From contig JAKAMG010000021.1 in NCBI GenBank assembly GCA_021812985.1, forward strand, positions 1-50,167: a stretch of DNA of 50,167 nt, in the 5' to 3' direction. This document shows positions 15,854 through 23,986 of this stretch, piece after piece; position 1 is the first letter of the stretch; each line of letters starts with the position of its first letter. The position numbers were made by a program, and so were the translations under genes. The notes beneath the pieces are model-generated. The model was not told the DNA's origin, searched no databases, and worked only from the letters and a program-made list of their open reading frames with translations. The DNA is from Bacteroidota bacterium. GTDB lineage: Bacteria; Bacteroidota; Ignavibacteria; Kryptoniales; JAKASW01.

Positions 15854-17236
15854 ATGAACGGCATAAACGGCATTATGAACATAGCGCGCGAAGCTCTAAT
15901 GACTTCGCAGGCTGAGCTCGATACGACGGGCCACAACATAGCCAACGCAAACACCGAGGGCTATACCAGACAAGAAGTGGTGACCGAAGCCTCCACTCCC
16001 ATCCTTTCTACCAACGGTTACATAGGGACAGGCGTCACCATCAACAGGATCGAAGGGGTTAGAAACGATTACGTAAACTCCCAGGTGACAACGCTCAATT
16101 CCAATCTTAGCCAGGCTAACATAGACCAGCAAACTCTGTCAAACGTGCAGAACATTTTCAACGAGACCGCCAACTCAACAAGCGGACTTCTTTCGCAGCT
16201 CAGCGCGTTCTTCAATTCGTTCCAGGCGTTGTCCCAAAGCCCGGAAGACGCCGGCGTTCGCCAGACCGTCCTTCAGACAGGACAAAACGTGGCCACGACG
16301 TTCAATGTGCTGAACAACCAGATCCAATCCACGAAGTACCAGGTCGCCCAGCAGATACAGGCAGACGTCGAAAAGATAAACCAGATCGGCTCGACGATCG
16401 CGGGAATAAACCAGCAAATCCAGGCAAATGCCGGGTCGTCGCGCAACTCGTCTGACCTGCAGGACCAGCTCAACAATGCGGTCAGCCAGCTGAGCAATCT
16501 CACCAACGTTAAGATAGTCACCGATTCAAACGGCATGATGAACGTCACCGCCGGGGGTGTTGTGCTCGTCGCCGCAGGGACAGCTTATCAGTTCAAGATG
16601 ACGCAGACCGCGAACGGAATAACGGTCGGAAGGTCGGACTCGACCATCCCTGCGACGATTACGTCTGGAGAAGTCGCCGGGCTTGTTGATTCATATGACA
16701 ATAAGATCCCGGCATATGCCAGCCAGCTGGATCAAATCGCCGGGACCCTGGTGAAAACGATAAATGCATTCAACTCTTCCGGATATACACTGGCAACCGG
16801 CGGTTCGTCAGCCCAGACAGGGAAGGACTTCTTCGAGGGGACTTCAGCAGGAAGTATTTCGATTTCGCCTGACATAATGGCGAGCCTTAACAACATAGCC
16901 GCGTCCTCGTCGGGCGACCCGGGCGACGGCACCAACGCCGCGGCGATGGCGAACGTCCTCAACACATCCGTCATGCCGAATGGGCAGTCGATCATGAACG
17001 CCTACCAGGCTCTCGTAAATCAGGTAGGAACCGATTCCCAACAGGCAGATAGCGCGGTGCAGACGCTGCAGATCGAGCAGAGCCAGATGAAGGCATTCCA
17101 GTCCTCAATCTCCGGCGTCTCGCTCGACCAGGAGCTGACGAATATGATACAGTACCAGCATTCTTTCGAAGCCGCGGCAAAAGTGGTTACCACGGCCGAT
17201 TCGATGTATCAGACAATTATTGGGATGGTAAGCTGA
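15854..17236 (+). CDS. flgK: Flagellar hook-filament junction protein FlgK (HAP1)
   Basis: The product has 460 residues, somewhat shorter than the enterobacterial form. The N-terminus contains NIAREALMTSQAELDTTGHN and IANANTEGYTRQEVV, and the C-terminus has SGVSLDQELTNMIQYQHSF and AAAKVVTTADSMYQTIIGM, both characteristic of FlgK. It forms the first junction zone between hook and filament, is a substrate of the FlgN chaperone encoded just upstream, and is followed after one base by flgL. Confidence 0.97.
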   Translation: MNGINGIMNIAREALMTSQAELDTTGHNIANANTEGYTRQEVVTEASTPILSTNGYIGTGVTINRIEGVRNDYVNSQVTTLNSNLSQANIDQQTLSNVQNIFNETANSTSGLLSQLSAFFNSFQALSQSPEDAGVRQTVLQTGQNVATTFNVLNNQIQSTKYQVAQQIQADVEKINQIGSTIAGINQQIQANAGSSRNSSDLQDQLNNAVSQLSNLTNVKIVTDSNGMMNVTAGGVVLVAAGTAYQFKMTQTANGITVGRSDSTIPATITSGEVAGLVDSYDNKIPAYASQLDQIAGTLVKTINAFNSSGYTLATGGSSAQTGKDFFEGTSAGSISISPDIMASLNNIAASSSGDPGDGTNAAAMANVLNTSVMPNGQSIMNAYQALVNQVGTDSQQADSAVQTLQIEQSQMKAFQSSISGVSLDQELTNMIQYQHSFEAAAKVVTTADSMYQTIIGMVS

Positions 17237-17237
17237 T

Positions 17238-18122
17238 ATGAGAATTAACGAACAACAGTTGGCAAGCGATCTCCTCTACTCGCTTGGTCAGGACAGGCAG
17301 TCCATTGACCAGCTGCAGGAGCAAATCTCGTCCGGCAAGGTTGTGAACTCGCCTTCAGACGATCCTACACTTAACCAGCGCCTCATGCTTATTCAAAATC
17401 AGATTGACCAGAACGGGGCCTATTCGGATAACGCGCAGTATGCCCAGAGTTTTCTCTCGATGCAGGAGAGCGCGTTGACGAGTTCCGTCACGACCTTGAC
17501 GAATATCAAGACGATGATGCTCTCCGCGGCGAACGATTCCAACCCCCAGGACCAGACCTCGTACGGCACACAGCTCGGGCAATATATAAACCAGCTTCTC
17601 GATCTGGCGAACACGAAATTCGGCAACAAGTATATTTTTGGCGGCACGCAGACGACAGACCAGCCATTCTTCATGAACTCGGGCGGTACGAGCGTCTCTG
17701 CGAATCCCAACGGCATTTCAGGATCGCTGAAGGTCGACGTGGGATTTCAGATTTCCGAACAGTATAACGTTACCGGCCAGGAAGCCTTCAACGGCGGCCA
17801 GATGTTCAACGACCTTATAAATATTGAGAACAAGTTGAATAGTGGTACAGCCCCCACACAGGCTGACATCACAACGGTGGACAATTACCTGAACTCTATG
17901 ATAAGCACAAACGCGAAAGCAGGAGCGATGGCGAACAGGATCCAGCTTATCCAGTCGCAGCTTTCATCACAGACTCAGTCACTTCAATCCACCATGTCAA
18001 ACCTGGGTGACACGGACGTGGCCGGTGCGGTCATAAAGCTTCAGCAGCAACAGACGACTCTAAACGCGGCCCTGCAGACGGGGGCACAGATAATCAAACT
18101 ATCACTCGCGAATTATCTCTGA
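17238..18122 (+). CDS. flgL: Flagellar hook-filament junction protein FlgL (HAP3)
   Basis: The 294-residue protein has the flagellin-like N-terminus with SLGQDRQSIDQLQEQISSGK and VNSPSDDPTLNQRLM, and the helical C-terminus with LQSTMSNLGDTDVAGAVIKL and LNAALQTGAQIIKLSLANYL. These ends form the coiled-coil core shared by flagellins and FlgL, and a variable region lies between. The short length and position after flgK identify FlgL rather than flagellin. No flagellin gene (fliC) lies in the window. Confidence 0.94.
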   Translation: MRINEQQLASDLLYSLGQDRQSIDQLQEQISSGKVVNSPSDDPTLNQRLMLIQNQIDQNGAYSDNAQYAQSFLSMQESALTSSVTTLTNIKTMMLSAANDSNPQDQTSYGTQLGQYINQLLDLANTKFGNKYIFGGTQTTDQPFFMNSGGTSVSANPNGISGSLKVDVGFQISEQYNVTGQEAFNGGQMFNDLINIENKLNSGTAPTQADITTVDNYLNSMISTNAKAGAMANRIQLIQSQLSSQTQSLQSTMSNLGDTDVAGAVIKLQQQQTTLNAALQTGAQIIKLSLANYL

Positions 18123-18123
18123 G

Positions 18124-18900
18124 ATGAAAAAAACACTTGAATTAGGCACGATCGCGGGTCTGCTGTTCGGTCTTTTCGCAATCTTCGGCTCATTTCTCAT
18201 GGAAGGCGGGAAGTTCGGCGCGATTATAATGATCCCCGCTATGACAATTGTCTTCGGCGGAACCTTCGCCACCGCCATGATCGGAACATCCTTCAAACAG
18301 TTCAGCAAGATATGGAAATTTGCGCTCGTTGCTTTCATGCCTCCGAAACATGATGTCGACAAACTGATAGACACGATAGTTCAATACGCGACGACGGCAA
18401 GGAAGGACGGCCTTCTTTCTCTCGAAAAGGAACTGGGTGGCCTTCAACACGCCTTTCTGAAAAAGATGCTGAGGTTCGCGATCGACGGAACAGACCCTCA
18501 GACAATGAGGGCGGTCGCCGACGCCGAAATGGGATTCCTGAACGAGCGGCACACATCCAACGCTATGGTCTTCCAGAAGATGGGAGGATACGCTCCCACC
18601 ATGGGAATAATTGGAACGGTTATGGGTCTCATTGTGACGCTGGCGAATGCCGGCGGAGATCCTAACGATCTGATACATCACATCGCGAGCGCCTTCATCG
18701 CGACCCTGTGGGGAATATTCACTGCAAACATCATCTGGCTTCCCATTGCAGACAAGCTCAAGACGATAAACGCCGAAGAGAACCTGATAATGGAAGTGAC
18801 GCTGGAGGGAGTCCTCTCGCTTCAGGCGGGGGAGATACCGGCTATAGTCAAGGCGAAGCTTCGGGCCATGCTCCCGAGCAGCGAGCAGGGTGAGATCTGA
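18124..18900 (+). CDS. motA: Flagellar motor stator protein MotA
   Basis: The 258-residue protein has four membrane segments: about residues 7-25 and 32-52, then 155-175 and 190-210 around GGYAPTMGIIGTVMGLIV and FIATLWGIFTANIIWLPIA. The long cytoplasmic loop between them contains the charged motif region (AVADAEMGFLNERH) that contacts the rotor. MotA and MotB form the ion-driven stator. It starts one base after flgL, and its stop overlaps the motB ATG by one base. Confidence 0.96.
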   Translation: MKKTLELGTIAGLLFGLFAIFGSFLMEGGKFGAIIMIPAMTIVFGGTFATAMIGTSFKQFSKIWKFALVAFMPPKHDVDKLIDTIVQYATTARKDGLLSLEKELGGLQHAFLKKMLRFAIDGTDPQTMRAVADAEMGFLNERHTSNAMVFQKMGGYAPTMGIIGTVMGLIVTLANAGGDPNDLIHHIASAFIATLWGIFTANIIWLPIADKLKTINAEENLIMEVTLEGVLSLQAGEIPAIVKAKLRAMLPSSEQGEI

Positions 18901-19601
18901 TGCGGAAGAAGCAGCATGGAGAACAGGAGAACCTCGAAAGATGGCTCCTGACCTACTCAGATCTTATCACGCTTCTTCTCGGATTGTTCGTGATACTCTA
19001 CGCCAGCTCCCAGGTCGACATGAAGAAATTCAAGGCGGTGGTGTCGGCATTCGAGAGTGTCTTCGGAGGGGGGCAGAGCCAGGGACCACTTACTGGAGGC
19101 GAGGGGGTGATGGTCGCACCGTCAAACGTATCGCCGATGAAGGCCTCTGAAGCAATGGAAAGAAAGGTGAAGTCGGCCATAGGCAACACCCTGAAAAAAG
19201 GGGGAGCCCTTATAACTTCTGACGAGCGAGGAGTTACCATACACTTCCTCGAAAAGTTTATGTTTGACCCCGGTGATGCCCGGATAAAGCCCGAGGCGCT
19301 CCCGGTCCTGGATACGCTCGGATTTCTCCTCCAGTCGATACCAAACAGGATCTACATTGAGGGGAATACCGATAACACGCCCATTAGCACGCCCCAATTC
19401 CCGTCCAACTGGCACCTTTCAGTCGCCCGTGCCCTGAACGTGGGCTATTATCTGCTTCAGCACTATCCAATCAGGCCGGAGAAAGTGGCCATTGTCGGTT
19501 ACGGGGAGTATCACCCCCTCGTACCGAACGATACGCCGGCCCACAAATCAGAAAACAGGAGAGTGGACATTGTCATACTCAACAGCAATACGAAAGAGTG
19601 A
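18900..19601 (+). CDS. motB: Flagellar motor stator protein MotB
   Basis: The product has 233 residues. A single membrane helix near the N-terminus contains the ion-binding aspartate, Asp21, in WLLTYSDLITLLLGLF. The C-terminal OmpA-like peptidoglycan-binding domain (about 115-230) has IYIEGNTDNTPI, the NWHLSVARA segment and a terminal NRRVDIVIL. MotB anchors the stator to the wall and completes the ion channel with MotA. Whether the ion is H+ or Na+ cannot be settled from this sequence alone. Confidence 0.96.
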   Translation: MRKKQHGEQENLERWLLTYSDLITLLLGLFVILYASSQVDMKKFKAVVSAFESVFGGGQSQGPLTGGEGVMVAPSNVSPMKASEAMERKVKSAIGNTLKKGGALITSDERGVTIHFLEKFMFDPGDARIKPEALPVLDTLGFLLQSIPNRIYIEGNTDNTPISTPQFPSNWHLSVARALNVGYYLLQHYPIRPEKVAIVGYGEYHPLVPNDTPAHKSENRRVDIVILNSNTKE

Positions 19602-19620
19602 GGAGGAAATAGAGGTGAAG

Positions 19621-20013
19621 ATGAAGCTTGTGACGAGGCAATTCGGAGAGTTGGAGTTCGACGAAGGGATCGTTTATACTTTCCCGAACGGTCTCCCGGG
19701 CTTTGAAGAGCTTCACAAGTTCATTATTATAGATGAGAAGGACACGGAGCCCTTAAAGTGGCTGCTGTCTGTGGAGGATCCGAACGTGGGGCTCGGCATA
19801 CTCGATGCCTCGCTGCTGGTGCCTGAAATTTATGGCGAGCTCCCTCCTGAAGACAGAAACTCATCTGTGTTTGTGGTCGTTGTCCTTCGGAGGGACCCTC
19901 AGCCTATAACCGCAAATCTGAAGGCCCCGATTCTGTTGAACGATGCTACAAGGCAAGGGAAACAGATTGTCTTGAATTCGGATAGATTTTCGACCGCGTA
20001 TAAAATTAACTGA
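19621..20013 (+). CDS. fliW: Flagellar assembly factor FliW (CsrA antagonist)
   Basis: The ATG at 19621 gives 130 residues; a GTG at 19615 would add two and is close to an AGGAGG, so the exact start is uncertain. The family signature FGELEFDEGIVYTFPNGLPG is at the N-terminus, with LKWLLSVEDPNVGL and VVLRRDPQPITANLKAPILL further on. FliW binds CsrA and also flagellin: when flagellin is secreted, freed FliW sequesters CsrA and relieves repression of flagellin mRNA. csrA follows 15 bases downstream, the usual pairing. Confidence 0.93.
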   Translation: MKLVTRQFGELEFDEGIVYTFPNGLPGFEELHKFIIIDEKDTEPLKWLLSVEDPNVGLGILDASLLVPEIYGELPPEDRNSSVFVVVVLRRDPQPITANLKAPILLNDATRQGKQIVLNSDRFSTAYKIN

Positions 20014-20028
20014 CCATGGAAGGCAAAC

Positions 20029-20307
20029 ATGTTAGTCTTGACAAGGAAGTTAGGCGAAGTAATCAAGATCGGCGACAAGATCAAAGTCGTCGTGGTCTCG
20101 CTTGACGGCGGAAGCGTCAAGCTCGGGGTAGAAGCTCCTGACGACGTACCTGTTCACAGGGAAGAAGTTTACCAGAAGATAGCCGCCGAGAACAAGACGG
20201 CTTCAGCCCAGATAGACAAGGAAAAAGCCAGGGCGCTGAAGGCCATTCTCCCAAATAAGCAGCAGTCAAAGAGAGAGCCCGGAAGCTCCCCCAAGAAGAA
20301 TGGCTGA
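20029..20307 (+). CDS. csrA: RNA-binding translational regulator CsrA
   Basis: The 92-residue product opens [20 protein letters not shown], the strongly conserved CsrA beginning, and continues with [19 protein letters not shown]. The core is about 60 residues; a lysine-rich tail of about 30 follows, as in FliW-dependent CsrA proteins whose C-terminal extension takes part in FliW binding. CsrA represses translation by binding GGA motifs in mRNA leaders. AAGG lies a few bases before the ATG. The last eight bases overlap the next gene. Confidence 0.97.
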   Translation: MLVLTRKLGEVIKIGDKIKVVVVSLDGGSVKLGVEAPDDVPVHREEVYQKIAAENKTASAQIDKEKARALKAILPNKQQSKREPGSSPKKNG

Positions 20308-21016
20308 GGCGGAATACAAGAAAATCCTGATTATCGACGATACCAAGCTTGTCCAGCGGTTCGCCCAGGATTTCTTCAGGAGGATGAAATTGACCGTCTT
20401 TACGGCTTCAGACGGCTATGAGGGGCTTCAGATTGCCCTTTCTCAGAAGCCTGACCTTATTTTCCTGGACCTCATGATGCCGAGGCTCGACGGATTCAAA
20501 ACACTTCAGGTTATCAAGTCGAACGAGCTCACAAAGGATATACCTGTCGTAGTCATGACAGCGTACTCTGACAGAATAAATGTGGTGTCGGCCGGAAAAC
20601 TCGGCGCCATGTCGGTTATCACCAAGCCACTTTCTGAAGAGGTCCTTCTCAAGAAGCTCAGGCAGATATTCGGAGAAAGATTTGTTAAGTCAATCACGCC
20701 GACCGACCCGAAGGACAAGGAGAATCCGTTCGGCGTAAACGAGGAGGAATACAGCGACGTCGTCAGGTCCATGGTCGCGGACTTCGTCAAGTATTTCGGA
20801 CAGCAGGTCGATGAGCTTCAGGTGGCCGTGAATGGGAGAGACATTGAGACGATCAGGAAGATAACCCATAACATCCGCGGAACGGGCGGCTCTTTCGGCT
20901 ACGATGAGGCGACGACCCTTGCCACGCGACTCAACGAGGCCGTCCACGCGACTGAAGTCAACTGGCAGGAAGCTGAGGAATTGCTGATCCAACTGAAAAA
21001 TAGGTTGAAAAGATGA
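20300..21016 (+). CDS. Response regulator with receiver and Hpt domains
   Basis: The 238-residue protein has an N-terminal receiver domain (about 7-128) with the acidic pair D13/D14, phospho-acceptor D57 in [18 protein letters not shown] and K109. A C-terminal histidine-phosphotransfer domain (about 150-236) carries His190 in [14 protein letters not shown]. Such a protein can accept a phosphoryl group on Asp and hold another on His, so it could act as a relay. It overlaps csrA by eight bases and cheY by ATGA. The cytosolic histidine kinase at 8.4-9.8 kb is a candidate donor by operon membership only. Confidence 0.93.
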   Translation: MAEAEYKKILIIDDTKLVQRFAQDFFRRMKLTVFTASDGYEGLQIALSQKPDLIFLDLMMPRLDGFKTLQVIKSNELTKDIPVVVMTAYSDRINVVSAGKLGAMSVITKPLSEEVLLKKLRQIFGERFVKSITPTDPKDKENPFGVNEEEYSDVVRSMVADFVKYFGQQVDELQVAVNGRDIETIRKITHNIRGTGGSFGYDEATTLATRLNEAVHATEVNWQEAEELLIQLKNRLKR

Positions 21017-21396
21017 AAGCTCTAGTGGCGGATGATGTGCCGATGATCAGGAAACTCGTCGAGTTCCATCTGAAGGCGATAGGATTTGATATTTCAAACG
21101 CGGCCGATGGGGCCGAGGCTTTCATGCTCGCGGGGAGCACGAAATTTGACCTGATCCTGCTCGATATCATGATGCCTCAGATGGATGGCCTCGAGGTCCT
21201 GCGCAAGGTGAGAACCGAGACCATCAACAAAGACACGCCGGTGATCATGATGACTGCATACGGCGACTCGGAGAATGTCAGAAAGGCCGTTGAATACGGC
21301 GCGAACGACTTCATCGTCAAACCCGTCGAGCAGATCTCGTTCCGCAAGAAGGTAGTAGGCGCTGTCAACACCAAGCCTTCAGAGCCAGGGAAGTGA
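21013..21396 (+). CDS. CheY-like single-domain response regulator
   Basis: The 127-residue product is a receiver domain only: acidic pair D7/D8, phospho-acceptor D51 in LILLDIMMPQMDG, T81 in MMTAYG and K103 in IVKPVE. With no output domain it is CheY-like, and its location beside stator genes suggests action on the flagellar switch, though no cheA or other che gene is in the window. It is translationally coupled to the REC-Hpt gene (ATGA), and its stop overlaps the next start (GTGA). Confidence 0.93.
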   Translation: MKALVADDVPMIRKLVEFHLKAIGFDISNAADGAEAFMLAGSTKFDLILLDIMMPQMDGLEVLRKVRTETINKDTPVIMMTAYGDSENVRKAVEYGANDFIVKPVEQISFRKKVVGAVNTKPSEPGK

Positions 21397-22913
21397 AATT
21401 ATCCCTTTCAATGATCGTCAAGAACGAGGAGCGCTTTCTACGAGGTTGCCTCGAAAGTGTCAAAGACCTCGTCGACGAGATCGTCATTGTTGACACCGGC
21501 TCTACAGACTCCACTAAGGAAATTGCCGCCGAATTCGGCGCGAAGGTGTCCGACTTCACATGGTGCGATGACTTCTCCGCCGCACGAAATGAATCGCTGA
21601 ATCACACGACCGGCGATTGGATCCTGTATCTTGATGCGGACGAAAGAATCCATGAGGAATACCATAAGGCCGTAAGAAGACTCATCTCGTCAGGGAAAGG
21701 CGATGCGTTCCTCCTCAATTTGAGAAGCAAGGTCGGCCTGGACGAAAACTCGCAATATCATGTTGCTTCCTATCCCAGACTCTTCAGAAAACTCAAGGGC
21801 CTCAGGTTTACCGGAAAAGTACACGAGCAGATCACTAACTCGCTGAGCCAACTCAAGGCGAGGATACTCCCGACAGATTTAATCATAGAGCACCTCGGCT
21901 ATGCCCAGGACAGCGCGACGATACTGGACAAGGCGAGGCGGAATCAGAAACTCCTGCTCGAACAAATTGACAGGCGGGAGAACTACGGTTACGCGCTATA
22001 TCAACTGGGGCAGACTGAGATAATTCTTGGCGAGACGGACAAGGGGCTCGGCCATCTGCGTGAAGCGCTTGCAGCGGGAGGGTACGGCAAGTCCGTTGAG
22101 GCGTCTATACATGGCATAATAGCCGAGAACATGTTCAAGAAAGGAGATGCAGAAGCGGCCCTCGCTGCGTGCGAGAAATCGCTCGCGATAGCGCCAAGTC
22201 AGGCTTTCGCTCACCTGATGATGGGTGAGATTTATCAGAAGCTTGATAGGCATGGCGATTCGTTGTCGGCCTTTCTGAAGGCGGCCCGGGAGTACGAAAG
22301 GGGGATCGGGAAAGGGAAGGCCGGAACGGCTATCGAACCGGTCTTCAGTGCGGACATCATTTACGCGAAGGCGGGACGAGCCGCGATGCTGGCGGGGGAC
22401 TACGAGACGGCGAGTTCATACATTGATAAGGCGTTGCGAAAGAAGAAGACCTCGCAGAGGGCCGCATGGCTCATGGAGTCTCTCCTCAGGAAAAAAGATT
22501 ACAGGAAAGTCCTCGATGCCGCCGACGAATTCCGGGAGTTCGAAAATGAGGACTGGTATCTCCGGCTTGTCTCGTCGGCCCTCATCGACACGCAGAATTA
22601 TGCAGACGCGGCCAGACTTCTTGAGAAGGTTTCGGAGCCCGACGAGGTCTCTCTTTCGAGCCTCGCTAACTGCAGAATGAAGATCGGCGACCTTGCAGGA
22701 TGCGAGTCCGCGTTCAGAGCGGCAGTGGAAAAGGGCTACAAGGATACTGCGGGGCTGGAGCTGTATGGGCTTGTCCAGTTCAAGCTTCTCAACTTCGAAG
22801 AATCTGCGGTAACGCTATCCAGGGCTCTGGAGTTGGACCCCGCAAACGAACGCTTGCAGAAATTCCTCAATGCTGCCCGGGCACAGCTTGTCGCACAGGG
22901 GCCCACTAAATAA
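21393..22913 (+). CDS. GT2 glycosyltransferase with TPR-like repeats
   Basis: The 506-residue protein starts at a GTG overlapping the cheY stop. Residues 1-100 form a GT-A glycosyltransferase domain: SMIVKNEERFLRGCLES, VDTGSTDST, CDDFSAARN and a DxD metal site at D81-A-D83 (LYLDADERI). From about residue 190 the protein is helical repeats of TPR type (YALYQLGQTEIILGE, AFAHLMMGEIYQKL). GT2-TPR proteins of this type glycosylate proteins or cell-surface polymers. As the last gene of the flagellar transcript it might modify flagellin; that is inference. Confidence 0.87.
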   Translation: MKLSLSMIVKNEERFLRGCLESVKDLVDEIVIVDTGSTDSTKEIAAEFGAKVSDFTWCDDFSAARNESLNHTTGDWILYLDADERIHEEYHKAVRRLISSGKGDAFLLNLRSKVGLDENSQYHVASYPRLFRKLKGLRFTGKVHEQITNSLSQLKARILPTDLIIEHLGYAQDSATILDKARRNQKLLLEQIDRRENYGYALYQLGQTEIILGETDKGLGHLREALAAGGYGKSVEASIHGIIAENMFKKGDAEAALAACEKSLAIAPSQAFAHLMMGEIYQKLDRHGDSLSAFLKAAREYERGIGKGKAGTAIEPVFSADIIYAKAGRAAMLAGDYETASSYIDKALRKKKTSQRAAWLMESLLRKKDYRKVLDAADEFREFENEDWYLRLVSSALIDTQNYADAARLLEKVSEPDEVSLSSLANCRMKIGDLAGCESAFRAAVEKGYKDTAGLELYGLVQFKLLNFEESAVTLSRALELDPANERLQKFLNAARAQLVAQGPTK

Positions 22914-22961
22914 ACTGGCCGCTCGGTCGGAAGAGGTTTGAAAAATAGTCGTAGCGGGGGA

Positions 22962-22985
22962 AAAGCGGGAAAAACCCGCTTTCTT
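22962..22985 (+). terminator. Probable intrinsic terminator of the flagellar operon
   Basis: An eight-base-pair stem (AAAGCGGG paired with CCCGCTTT) encloses a loop of five A residues and is followed by a pyrimidine-rich TTTCTTG. It lies 50 bases after the glycosyltransferase stop and before an independent metabolic gene, where the long polycistron would be expected to end. Confidence 0.7.
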
Positions 22986-23023
22986 GATTCACAGGGGCGT
23001 TTATTCTAACTTGGGTGAGCATT

Positions 23024-23959
23024 ATGGCGCGAGAAGATAACATCGCTGAGATATTTAATATCAGTCGTTCGGAGTCGGATAGAGCGGGTTACATAGCAAT
23101 CGTCGGCGGCGGATTGATGGGGAGAGGTATTGCCGAGACGGCAGGCACCGCCGGAATCAACGTCCTCATTATAGAACGCGACGACGAATCTGCCGGGAAT
23201 TGTAAACAGAAGATATCCGAGACGCTCGATTCTGAAATACAAAGATGGGCTCTAACGAAGAGCGAAAAGAAATCCATCCTTTCAAGACTGAAGTTCTCGA
23301 CTGATCTTACCGAGGTTGCGGAATGCGATCTGGTGGTTGAGGCGGTCGAGGAAGACTTCGGTCTCAAGAAGAGCATCTTCAGGGACCTCGACAAGATCTG
23401 CGGCCCTAATACGGTGTTCGTTTCAAACACTGCAACTTTGAGCCTAACAAAGCTGGCAGACGCGACCTCCCGGCCCGATAAGATAATCGGGATGCACTTC
23501 CTCAATCCCGTTCCCAAAGTGCCGCTCGTCGAAGTTATCAGGGCTCTGAAGACAAGCGATCTGACTTTCAAGAGGATAAAGAAATTTGCGGAAGACCTTG
23601 GCAAGACGGTAGTCGAAGTCTTCGAATACCCGGGCTTTGTGACGACAAGGGTGATCCTTCCCTTACTTAACGAGGCGATGCAGGTTCTCCTCGAAGGCAT
23701 CGCGACGGCGGAAGGCATTGATACCGCGATAAAACTCGGCTACGGTTTGAACGTCGGCCCGTTGGAGATGGCCGACTCGATGGGACTCGATGAAGTCCTT
23801 ACATGGCTGGATACGATGTACCACGAACTCGGGACCGCCCAATACAGGGCTAGCCCGATACTCAGGAGAAAGGTCCGCGAGGGACATCTAGGCAAGAAGA
23901 CCGGGCAGGGATTCTTCAGGTACGATGAGTCAGGAAAGCGAATCGAAAATTACCAATAA
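23024..23959 (+). CDS. 3-hydroxyacyl-CoA (3-hydroxybutyryl-CoA) dehydrogenase
   Basis: From ATG 23024, preceded by GGTGA, the product has 311 residues; a GTG at 23015 is less well placed. It is a short-form 3-hydroxyacyl-CoA dehydrogenase that oxidises L-3-hydroxyacyl-CoA with NAD+. The Rossmann motif is IAIVGGGLMGRG, and the catalytic pair is His158 (GMHFLNPVPK) and Glu170 (LVEV). At the positions of Ser137 and Asn208 of the mammalian enzyme it has Ala (SNTATLS) and Thr (GFVTTRVI), so the substrate-contact residues differ. No other beta-oxidation gene is near; acetate kinase follows after 27 bases. Confidence 0.9.
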   Translation: MAREDNIAEIFNISRSESDRAGYIAIVGGGLMGRGIAETAGTAGINVLIIERDDESAGNCKQKISETLDSEIQRWALTKSEKKSILSRLKFSTDLTEVAECDLVVEAVEEDFGLKKSIFRDLDKICGPNTVFVSNTATLSLTKLADATSRPDKIIGMHFLNPVPKVPLVEVIRALKTSDLTFKRIKKFAEDLGKTVVEVFEYPGFVTTRVILPLLNEAMQVLLEGIATAEGIDTAIKLGYGLNVGPLEMADSMGLDEVLTWLDTMYHELGTAQYRASPILRRKVREGHLGKKTGQGFFRYDESGKRIENYQ

Positions 23960-23986
23960 TCTTCTTTCGTGAAGAAGAAAGACCAC

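Noticed and set aside
17238-18122. Flagellin (fliC) as an alternative name for the flgL product
   Set aside because: The protein directly follows flgK and has FlgL length and order; flagellin is normally under its own promoter.
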